Shown here one piece after another: positions 1 to 4,890 of a stretch of DNA of 9,712 nucleotides. Under the pieces are notes generated by a model. That model was not told the DNA's origin and made no database searches. It worked only from the letters and a program-made list of their open reading frames with translations. A program made the translations under genes and the position numbers. Source of the DNA: Candidatus Latescibacterota bacterium. Its GTDB lineage: Bacteria > Latescibacterota > 4484-107 > B68-G9. Within the stretch, counting starts at the first letter, position 1; the number at the start of each line of letters is the position of its first letter. The stretch is taken from NCBI GenBank assembly GCA_012961755.1, contig DTYS01000212.1:1-9712 (forward strand). The letters are read 5' to 3'.

Positions 1-429
1 CAACACGCCCACCCCCACGACCTCGCCCCCGCGCCCCTCCACGAGCTCCACCACCTCCCTCACGGAGCCCCCGGTCGTCAGCACGTCGTCCACCACGAGG
101 ACCCTCCCCCCGGGAGGTATCACGAACCCCCTCCTGAGGACCCTCCTTCCACCTTCCCTCTCCGCGAAGGCGAAGGTGGTTCCGAGGTGCTTCGCCACTT
201 CGTAGGCCACCAGCATCCCGCCCGTGGTGGGACCCAAGACGAGTTCCACATCCTCTCCTCCGAACCTCCCCGCCAAGGCCCCACAGAGGACCTCCAGGTG
301 TCCGGGGTGCTGGAGCACCCTGAACTTCTCGAAGTACACGTCGCTGTGTAGGCCGGAGCTCAGGAGGAAGTGTCCCCTGAGGATGGCCTCGTCCCTCTCG
401 AATAAGGCGAGGACTTCGTCGGGCTTCAT
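1..429 (-). CDS. pyrE: Orotate phosphoribosyltransferase, 3' end outside window
   Basis: Transfers the phosphoribosyl group of PRPP to orotate, giving OMP, in cytoplasmic de novo pyrimidine synthesis. The 143 visible residues start MKPDEVLALF. They contain the family's N-terminal substrate region (SSGLHSDVYFEKF, residues 24-36), a GPTTGGM loop (66-72), the AEREGG segment that precedes the mobile loop (89-94), and the PRPP-binding signature VLVVDDVLTTGGS (110-122) with the acidic pair D114-D115. The family is usually about 170-210 residues, so a modest C-terminal part is missing at the window edge. The ATG (429-427) overlaps the TGA of the upstream ceramidase-like gene as ATGA, so translation is probably coupled and both genes share one mRNA. 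PyrE is distinguished from other type I phosphoribosyltransferases by the combination of these motifs. Identification is firm. Confidence 0.93.
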   Translation of the reverse strand, partial: MKPDEVLALFERDEAILRGHFLLSSGLHSDVYFEKFRVLQHPGHLEVLCGALAGRFGGEDVELVLGPTTGGMLVAYEVAKHLGTTFAFAEREGGRRVLRRGFVIPPGGRVLVVDDVLTTGGSVREVVELVEGRGGEVVGVGVL

Positions 430-1733
430 ACCAGCTCCTTCGTAAGCTCCCCGACCGCCCTCAGTACCCTCCCCTCGGTGTCGGGCGCGAGGCGGCTGTA
501 GGAGTTGAGCATCGTCTCGTACCCCCCCTCAGAGAAGGCCCTCTCGGTGGGGAAGTAGCCCATAGCGCCGTTTGCCAGCTCCACGACCGACGTGTTGGGG
601 AGGGGGGAAGCTTCCCTTACCTTCATGCCCACCTCCGCGAAGACCTCCGCGGGGACCCCTACGAGCACGAGGTCGGCGAGCCTCACCGCCTGAAGTTCCA
701 TCTCAGCTTGGGTCCTCCCCTCCTCCCAAACCCTGAGGAGCTCCCTGGCGAAGAACGCCCTGGCCCCTATGTCCCCCTTGGCGAGGTCCTCTGCTGTAAG
801 GCCAGGGCCCTCGGCCATCTCCGCCTCCTCGAGCGTGCTTAAGGCCTCCTCCACCTCCTCGGGGCTGGGCAGCCTCAGGCCTACTTCTATCCTCGTGGAA
901 CGGGAGAGGACGGGTCCCGATGTCGGCCCTGCCTCCTCCGATAGCCTCTCCACCTCACGGAAGATGGCCCTCCCTATCCTCAGGCGGTTGTGGGGCGTGT
1001 AGGTGGCGACCTTGCCTTCAGGGTCCAGGTGGTTTACGTCGCCGGCAGCCCCCTGTAGGAAAAGGAGCTCGGCGTGGAAGCCCGCCCTTATAAGGTCCCT
1101 CAGGACGCCTATGTAGTCGGCGGATATGAGGTTCCCGTCCAGGGTGTCGGGATGGAGGGCGAAGTTCACCAGCATCGTGGTCCCCTCCCCGGCCTCCACC
1201 ACGAGGAGGGTGAGGTCCCTGTCCACAGGACCTGCGGGACCTAAGATGTCCGGACGGTCCTTAGGGGGGTTCGTGACGACGGTACCGTCCTTGAGGCGGT
1301 AACGCCTGTTGAAGCTTATCCCCTCCACCTTCCCCCTTGCGAGCCTCAGGCTCGCCTCCCCGGCGTTCTCCTTGGCCTTCGCGAAGGTCCGGGCTACGGA
1401 GTCGGCCAGGGACGAGAGGTACCCCTCGTCCACCCTGTACCCGAGCTTGGGGAAGACGACAGGGCCCGTGTGGGTGTGGGTCGCGGATATCATAACTTTA
1501 TCTCCGGACACCCCCGTGAGGGCCTCTATCCTCCCCCTCGCCCTACGGACCACTTCCTCCGGAAGCCCTATGAGGTCGCAGGAGACGATCCCGACCTCCT
1601 CCTCACCGGCCACGTAGAGGGCCGTGGCCATGAGGGGGTCCAGGACCCCTTCGGACTTCCTCGGCTGGAAGTACCCCGCAAGCTCCGCTCCCACGGGAGG
1701 GGTGATCTCACTGACCGCCCACCCTGCCAGCAT
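426..1733 (-). CDS. Neutral/alkaline ceramidase-like hydrolase (N-terminal domain family)
   Basis: This 435-residue protein resembles the catalytic domain of neutral/alkaline non-lysosomal ceramidases, zinc amidases that cleave N-acyl-sphingosine. Visible family hallmarks are the opening WAVSEITPPVG (5-15), SCDLIG (51-56), the probable zinc-binding ATHTHTGPV (84-92), FALHPDT (191-197), LQGAAGDVNH (226-235), and VELANGAMGYFPTE near residues 384-397. I chose ATG 1733 over an in-frame start at 1793 because GGGAGGAG lies just upstream and homology begins there. No signal peptide or membrane helix is visible, so it is probably cytoplasmic, unlike secreted ceramidases. It also lacks their C-terminal beta domain. 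Many bacteria without sphingolipids carry such proteins with unknown substrates, so the real reaction is unproven. It is the first gene of an operon whose next gene is pyrE. Confidence 0.85.
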   Translation of the reverse strand: MLAGWAVSEITPPVGAELAGYFQPRKSEGVLDPLMATALYVAGEEEVGIVSCDLIGLPEEVVRRARGRIEALTGVSGDKVMISATHTHTGPVVFPKLGYRVDEGYLSSLADSVARTFAKAKENAGEASLRLARGKVEGISFNRRYRLKDGTVVTNPPKDRPDILGPAGPVDRDLTLLVVEAGEGTTMLVNFALHPDTLDGNLISADYIGVLRDLIRAGFHAELLFLQGAAGDVNHLDPEGKVATYTPHNRLRIGRAIFREVERLSEEAGPTSGPVLSRSTRIEVGLRLPSPEEVEEALSTLEEAEMAEGPGLTAEDLAKGDIGARAFFARELLRVWEEGRTQAEMELQAVRLADLVLVGVPAEVFAEVGMKVREASPLPNTSVVELANGAMGYFPTERAFSEGGYETMLNSYSRLAPDTEGRVLRAVGELTKELV

Positions 1734-1761
1734 TTCTCCTCCCTTGGATATCCGTTGAACT

Positions 1762-1781
1762 AAGAAGGTACATTCCTTCTT
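1762..1781. repeat. 20-bp inverted repeat overlapping the minus-strand promoter
   Basis: Arms AAGAAGG (1762-1768) and CCTTCTT (1775-1781) are perfect 7-bp reverse complements around a 6-bp centre. The repeat covers the -10 and half of the spacer of the minus-strand promoter, which is where a repressor operator would sit. It could also be a chance product of purine-rich sequence. A separate 10-bp palindrome, AGAAATTTCT (1793-1802), lies between the two divergent -35 boxes. Confidence 0.4.
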
Positions 1782-1793
1782 CCCTCCTGTCAA
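1765..1793 (-). promoter_or_regulatory. Candidate sigma70 promoter for the ceramidase-like/pyrE operon
   Basis: Read on the minus strand, a perfect TTGACA (1793-1788) is followed after 17 bp by TACCTT (1770-1765), a weak -10. Transcription would start near 1758, leaving a leader of about 25 nt before ATG 1733. The consensus -35 and ideal spacing make this likely; the poor -10 suggests activation or moderate strength. Confidence 0.55.
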
Positions 1794-1803
1794 GAAATTT
1801 CTC

Positions 1804-1832
1804 TTGCACGCCGTGGACGGGGAGGTTATATT
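1804..1832 (+). promoter_or_regulatory. Candidate sigma70 promoter for the EamA transporter gene
   Basis: TTGCAC (1804-1809) and TATATT (1827-1832) are separated by 17 bp. The expected start near 1839 would leave only about 10 nt before ATG 1850, barely enough to contain the GGGAGG ribosome-binding site. It is back-to-back with the minus-strand promoter, and the two -35 boxes are about 10 bp apart. Confidence 0.6.
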
Positions 1833-1849
1833 TTCGGTGGGAGGTGAGG

Positions 1850-2272
1850 ATGAAGGCTTTCCTGTTCGCCTTAGGTGCAGCCCTCCTCTGGGGTGTCGCG
1901 CCCACCCTCGGTAAGATGGGGCTGGCCGGGGCCGACCCTGAGGTGGCCCTCGTTCTCAGGAGCTTCGTGATAGGGGGAATATTGGCGGTCTGGGCAGGTC
2001 TGAGCGGAAAGCTGCCCGAGGTGGGGGCGCTCTTAACCACGAAGTCCGGGGCGCTTATAGCTGCCGAGGGGGTGGTGGCATCGCTCCTGGGACACTTGGC
2101 CTACTACTTCGCCCTGAAGTGTGGGGAGGCGTCGAGGGTGGTCCCGGTCGCCTCCTCCTTCCCCCTGTTCGCCTTCGTCCTGGCCGTGGTCCTCCTGGGG
2201 GAGAGGCCCTCGTGGGATAAGGTCCTGGGCGTGGTCCTGATCGTGAGCGGCGTACTCGTGCTCAGGAGATAA
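1850..2272 (+). CDS. Half-size EamA/DMT-family transporter
   Basis: An inner-membrane protein of 140 residues with five predicted helices (about 2-22, 33-51, 68-90, 95-117 and 122-139). This matches a single EamA repeat of the drug/metabolite transporter superfamily. Typical features are the opening ALGAALLWGVAPTLGKMGL, a central AYYFALKCGEASRVVPV segment, and a closing LLGERPSWDKVLGVVLIVSGV. Full-size members have ten helices, so a half-size protein presumably dimerises. The substrate cannot be read from sequence. I chose ATG 1850 because GGGAGG (1839-1844) sits 5 nt upstream; an in-frame GTG at 1844 would add two residues but lies inside that ribosome-binding site. The likely downstream partner is the small lipoprotein gene 32 bp further on. 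Confidence 0.85.
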   Translation: MKAFLFALGAALLWGVAPTLGKMGLAGADPEVALVLRSFVIGGILAVWAGLSGKLPEVGALLTTKSGALIAAEGVVASLLGHLAYYFALKCGEASRVVPVASSFPLFAFVLAVVLLGERPSWDKVLGVVLIVSGVLVLRR

Positions 2273-2286
2273 GGGCAGATCGAGGT

Positions 2287-2337
2287 AAAGGAGGTGACCC
2301 GTAGATGAGGTACTATGTATGCTGGCCTTGGGCTTAG
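2287..2337 (+). other. Perfect Shine-Dalgarno plus 10-codon mini-ORF, or broken start of the lipoprotein gene
   Basis: AAAGGAGGTGA (2287-2297) is an almost ideal ribosome-binding site placed 7 nt before ATG 2305. That ATG opens a 10-codon frame, MRYYVCWPWA, which stops at TAG 2335-2337. The lipoprotein frame begins at ATG 2319 in another phase, about 21 nt beyond the Shine-Dalgarno, which is too far for it to use. Either one base is missing between 2305 and 2319 and the true protein starts MRYY-x-MLALGLALIPGC, or a short upstream peptide is genuinely translated. Confidence 0.5.
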
Positions 2338-2702
2338 CTCTGATCCCGGGATGCGGTGGGAAGGGCGGCACAGCGGGGCCCGCTGTGCCGGAGGACGGCA
2401 GGATATACTTGGACAACCGCACGGAGTTCCCCGTGATCGCCTCCTACTTCGACGAGGAGGTCGGGACCGTCGAGACCGAAGTAGGGCCGCACCGGAGGGA
2501 GGAGATCTCCAGGGACCTCATAGAGGGGGGGACGGAGGTGAAGGTCCACCTTAAGAGCACCGAGGAGGCAGGAGGCTTCGGGCCGCAGATACCCGAGACC
2601 GACCTTACAGTCAAGGTGGACGGGAACATCGTCATAATCGTGTACCGAGTGGGGGTGTACGGCAACCCGAGGGCGTGGGAATACCAAGTGATAGCGCAGT
2701 GA
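2319..2702 (+). CDS. Small predicted lipoprotein of unknown function
   Basis: The readable frame gives 127 residues starting MLALGLALIPGCGGKGG. The hydrophobic stretch ending in IPGC followed by a glycine-rich linker resembles a lipoprotein signal with C12 as the lipidated cysteine. The mature part (about 25-127) alternates hydrophobic and charged residues, for example IYLDNRTEFPVIASYF and LTVKVDGNIVIIVYRV, suggesting a small beta-rich envelope domain. I do not recognise a family. The signal as written lacks the usual positively charged N-terminus; joining it to ATG 2305 by restoring one base would supply the arginine of MRYY, so the real start is probably there. In-frame codons between the upstream stop (2295-2297) and 2319 include no ATG, GTG or TTG. 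The gene follows the EamA transporter and converges with ttuA 26 bp downstream. Confidence 0.65.
   Translation: MLALGLALIPGCGGKGGTAGPAVPEDGRIYLDNRTEFPVIASYFDEEVGTVETEVGPHRREEISRDLIEGGTEVKVHLKSTEEAGGFGPQIPETDLTVKVDGNIVIIVYRVGVYGNPRAWEYQVIAQ
2366..2390 (+). repeat. 25-bp near-perfect palindrome (12-bp arms)
   Basis: Arms CGGCACAGCGGG (2366-2377) and CCCGCTGTGCCG (2379-2390) are exact reverse complements around a single G at 2378. Transcribed, they form a very GC-rich hairpin. It lies in the linker region of the lipoprotein gene (GTAGPAVP), about 60 nt after ATG 2305. No T-run follows, so it is not a standard intrinsic terminator. Confidence 0.8.
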
Positions 2703-2728
2703 TAGAGCGACGGGGAGTAGTCAGCAGC

Positions 2729-3616
2729 CTACACGGATAGGAGTTTGGCCTTGAGCTTGCAGAAGTTGCAGATCTCCCCCGTGGTTGGGTAACCGCACCT
2801 GGAGCAGGGACGGAGGGGGACCTCGGCGGGTCTTATGTGTTCCGCTCTGAAGCTGTAGAAGCCGTCCAGGAAGCGGATCTTCGTCCCGGGCATCTCCTCC
2901 TCTATGCGGTTGAGGATCCCCTTGTAGAATATGCTCGTGGCGCCCTGGGCGTAGGGACATTCTTCCAAGACGTAGTCTATCCCTTCGAGGAAGGCGTACG
3001 CTGCCGTCTCGTATTCCGAGTTGAAAGAGAGGGGCTTGACCTTCTTGCTGAAGCCCTCATCCTCGTCGAGGACCGGCCCCTGACGTCCGAGGTATCCCTC
3101 CTGCCAGTGCAGGATGTTCCCTAGGAGGGTGGCGGCCTCATCGTCCAGGTTGTGTCCCGTGGCGAGGACGTCGTAGTCCAGGGCGGCCCTGTTGAAGAGG
3201 TAACGCTTCACCGTGCCGCAGATGGAGCATGTGGGCCTGTGGAGCCTCTGAGAGGCTTCCGCTATAGTATAGCCCAAGACCTCCTGTGCCCGCTCCACCT
3301 TGACCTCCAACCCCTCCCTCTGCGCGAACTTCTCCACCTTCTCTAAGGAACGATCGGAGTATCCATCTATTCCGAGGTGTAGGTGGTAACCTTCGACGTT
3401 GTACCCCAGTTTCTTAAGGGCATGGAGCAGCCCGAGGCTGTCCTTGCCGCCGGAAACCGCGACAAGTATCCTGTCCCTAAGGCCGAACATCCCGAACCTA
3501 TTTACGGTCCTGAGGAGCCTCCTGTGGAAGAACCTTACGAAGTCCTCCCTGCAGAGGGATATGTTGTGTGAGCGGAGGTGAACCTCGGCCTTCCCCCCGC
3601 ACATCCTACACTTCAA
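2729..3616 (-). CDS. ttuA: tRNA-5-methyluridine(54) 2-sulfurtransferase TtuA
   Basis: A cytoplasmic Fe-S enzyme that activates U54 of tRNA with ATP and replaces its 2-oxygen with sulfur delivered by TtuB thiocarboxylate, stabilising tRNA at high temperature. The 295 residues carry an N-terminal zinc finger (C3, C6, C22), the PP-loop SGGKDS (55-60), cluster cysteines C130, C133 and C220 in the contexts PTCSICG and EECPYA, ATGHNLDDEA (152-161), and a C-terminal zinc finger C271, C274, C283, C286. This order matches Thermus TtuA. The fourth N-terminal zinc ligand, His in the family's CREH motif, is Asp25 here. I chose the TTG start at 3616 because an ATG four codons later would delete C3. Its Shine-Dalgarno GGAGG (3626-3622) lies inside the last codons of ttuB, 1 nt away. 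It is the last gene of the sulfur operon. Confidence 0.92.
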   Translation of the reverse strand: MKCRMCGGKAEVHLRSHNISLCREDFVRFFHRRLLRTVNRFGMFGLRDRILVAVSGGKDSLGLLHALKKLGYNVEGYHLHLGIDGYSDRSLEKVEKFAQREGLEVKVERAQEVLGYTIAEASQRLHRPTCSICGTVKRYLFNRAALDYDVLATGHNLDDEAATLLGNILHWQEGYLGRQGPVLDEDEGFSKKVKPLSFNSEYETAAYAFLEGIDYVLEECPYAQGATSIFYKGILNRIEEEMPGTKIRFLDGFYSFRAEHIRPAEVPLRPCSRCGYPTTGEICNFCKLKAKLLSV

Positions 3617-3617
3617 C

Positions 3618-3824
3618 TTAGCCTCCGGATATGACCCTGCGAAGCTCCAGCCTTTGGCCCTCGGAGAGCCTCTCGTCCGGGGTGAGGAGGAAGCTGGAGG
3701 TCGTATCTATCACGAGCACGTAGCCCTCCCTGATACCGAGCTTCCCCAGAAGCTCCCGCACGTCCTTGGCTTCGACCTCCAGCTTCCTCCCGTCGGGCTT
3801 CAGGAGCACCTGGACGGTAGCCAT
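3618..3824 (-). CDS. ttuB: Ubiquitin-like sulfur carrier protein (TtuB/MoaD/ThiS type)
   Basis: A 68-residue beta-grasp protein ending in the diagnostic Gly67-Gly68. In this family an E1-like enzyme adenylates the terminal glycine and converts it to a thiocarboxylate, which is the sulfur donor. Its position directly before ttuA, with a 1-nt gap, identifies it as the TtuB partner for tRNA s2U54 rather than ThiS or MoaD, although such carriers can be shared among pathways. The chain opens MATVQVLLKPDGRKLEVEA and has hydrophobic strands at about 3-8, 35-40 and 59-64. Start ATG 3824 follows GGAGG (3835-3831) by 6 nt and lies 1 nt after the rhodanese stop. No activating enzyme (TtuC/MoeB type) is in the window, so it must be encoded elsewhere. 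Confidence 0.88.
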   Translation of the reverse strand: MATVQVLLKPDGRKLEVEAKDVRELLGKLGIREGYVLVIDTTSSFLLTPDERLSEGQRLELRRVISGG

Positions 3825-3825
3825 C

Positions 3826-4287
3826 TCAGTCCTCCGGACAGCCGCATCCCCCCTTGCATATACCGGGACATCCCTCGGTGCACCACAGGTCCTTGTACTC
3901 CGGGTGCTCGTCCAAGTAAAGCAAAAGTGCCTTCTTACCTCCCTTAAGGTTGTAGACCTTCCTGAAGCCCAATTCGACCAGTTCATTGGCGGCTATCAAG
4001 CTACGACGGCCGCTGCGGCAGTAGACGAGGATCGGGAGGCCGTACGAGGCTATCTTCTCCCTGTTCTCCCTGACCTCCTGGTAAGGTACCAGAAGGGACG
4101 GACTTATATGCCCCCGTTTGTACTCTTCCATGGTCCTCACGTCGAGCACGAGTATCCCCCCCGCCCTTATCAACTTCACGGCTTCGGCGGGGGACACTTC
4201 CACTACTGCCCCTCCGGGGGTAAGCTTTCCCCTCCCACAAGCGAGGAGGAAAGTCCCCACTACCACGACGCTCAGGTACCTCCTCAT
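3826..4287 (-). CDS. Exported rhodanese-domain lipoprotein with cysteine-rich tail
   Basis: A 153-residue protein with three parts. A signal sequence MRRYLSVVVVGTFLLAC ends in a lipobox (LLAC, C17). A single rhodanese domain (about 28-128) has the active-site loop CRSGRRS with C90 and the LDVRTMEEYKRGHI motif (48-61). A C-terminal tail holds C136, C140, C144, C148 and C150, spaced Cx3Cx3Cx3CxC. Rhodaneses carry persulfide sulfur on the loop cysteine. The signal predicts attachment outside the cytoplasmic membrane, which is surprising for a neighbour of cytoplasmic TtuB and TtuA; a cytoplasmic location cannot be excluded. I chose ATG 4287, preceded by AAAGGAGG with 5-nt spacing. An upstream in-frame ATG at 4314 overlaps the rrf2 stop but has only a weak ribosome-binding site. 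Confidence 0.85.
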   Translation of the reverse strand: MRRYLSVVVVGTFLLACGRGKLTPGGAVVEVSPAEAVKLIRAGGILVLDVRTMEEYKRGHISPSLLVPYQEVRENREKIASYGLPILVYCRSGRRSLIAANELVELGFRKVYNLKGGKKALLLYLDEHPEYKDLWCTEGCPGICKGGCGCPED

Positions 4288-4310
4288 CCGGGCCTCCTTT
4301 CGCTTAGAAT

Positions 4311-4739
4311 TCATATTCCGTATCCTATCGCCTTCTTCTGCTTATCCACGAGATCCTGCAAGGTGAAGGAATCCAAGACATTAAATATTGCCCTCTTTAT
4401 GCTCGTCCATACCTCTATGGTGATGCAGTACGGGGACCTGGGGCAGGTCGAGGGATCGTCCACGCAGTCCACTGGGGCGAGGGGGCCCTCCAAGGCCTGG
4501 ATCACCTCGGACAGCTTTATGGAGGAGGGGTCCTTAGCGAGGACGTACCCTCCGTGCGCCCCCCTGAAGCTCTTGACGAGGCCCGCCGTCTTCAGGGCGG
4601 TGATTATGTGGTCGAGGTACTTCTTGGAGATCCCCTGTCTGCGGGCTATGTCCTTGACGAGGATGGGCCCCTCCCCGTAGTGCACGGCGAGGTCGAGGAT
4701 GGCCCTAGTTCCGTACCTCGTCTTGGTCGAAAGTTTCAT
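4311..4739 (-). CDS. Rrf2-family transcriptional regulator with Fe-S-type cysteines
   Basis: A 142-residue DNA-binding protein that opens MKLSTKTRYGTRAILDLA, the classic Rrf2/IscR start. Its winged helix-turn-helix spans about residues 10-65, with ISKKYLDHIITALKTAGLV as recognition region and FRGAHGGYVLA as wing. Three cysteines, C92, C99 and C105, sit where IscR and its relatives bind a 2Fe-2S cluster; the spacing (six then five residues) is one longer in the first gap than in E. coli IscR. It therefore probably senses Fe-S, redox or sulfur status. The signal itself is inference, and it could equally resemble NsrR or RsrR. It heads the operon with the rhodanese, ttuB and ttuA, and likely represses its own promoter and perhaps cstA. 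The start ATG 4739 follows GAGG. Confidence 0.88.
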   Translation of the reverse strand: MKLSTKTRYGTRAILDLAVHYGEGPILVKDIARRQGISKKYLDHIITALKTAGLVKSFRGAHGGYVLAKDPSSIKLSEVIQALEGPLAPVDCVDDPSTCPRSPYCITIEVWTSIKRAIFNVLDSFTLQDLVDKQKKAIGYGI

Positions 4740-4751
4740 CTTCCTCAGGTC

Positions 4752-4780
4752 TTGACAAATACAGAGAGATATGCTAAAAT
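4752..4780 (+). promoter_or_regulatory. Strong candidate sigma70 promoter for cstA
   Basis: Perfect TTGACA (4752-4757), a 17-bp spacer and TAAAAT (4775-4780) on the plus strand. Transcription would start near 4787, giving cstA a leader of about 104 nt. The promoter lies upstream of, and points toward, the opposing rrf2 promoter. Confidence 0.8.
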
Positions 4781-4799
4781 GTGGGCAAGCATACCGCCG

Positions 4800-4826
4800 A
4801 ATTTATACTCCATTGATAGATAAATT
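4800..4826. promoter_or_regulatory. Candidate operator: 7-bp inverted repeat between the opposed promoters
   Basis: AATTTAT (4800-4806) and ATAAATT (4820-4826) are exact reverse complements around a 13-bp centre, 27 bp in total. This is about the size of Rrf2-family operators and lies in the most AT-rich part of the window, between the two predicted start sites. Assignment to the adjacent regulator is inference. Confidence 0.35.
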
Positions 4827-4836
4827 AGACAATAGG

Positions 4837-4865
4837 AATATAACATCCCAGAGGAACTTTGTCAA
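4837..4865 (-). promoter_or_regulatory. Strong candidate sigma70 promoter for the rrf2-rhodanese-ttuB-ttuA operon
   Basis: On the minus strand, perfect TTGACA (4865-4860), a 17-bp spacer and TATATT (4842-4837). Transcription would start near 4830 and give rrf2 a leader of about 91 nt. It converges with the cstA promoter, so the two transcripts overlap by about 44 nt at their 5' ends. Confidence 0.8.
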
Positions 4866-4890
4866 GGACTTTACTGGAAGGAGGTGAGAG

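Noticed and set aside
1734..1793. 20-residue N-terminal extension of the ceramidase-like protein from an ATG at 1793
   Set aside because: That start falls inside the predicted promoter -35, has no good ribosome-binding site, and adds residues without family similarity. ATG 1733 has GGGAGGAG upstream.
2385..2402. Identical 18-mer at 2385-2402 and 6566-6583
   Set aside because: Both copies encode VPEDGR with the codons this genome prefers, in unrelated proteins, and no flanking similarity is seen. Treated as coincidence.
2703..2728. Bidirectional terminator between the convergent lipoprotein and ttuA genes
   Set aside because: The 26-bp gap shows no stable hairpin and no T-run in either direction.
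3766..4680. 304-codon plus-strand frame opposite the rhodanese and rrf2 genes
   Set aside because: It spans two well-identified genes on the other strand, has no ribosome-binding site and no family resemblance.
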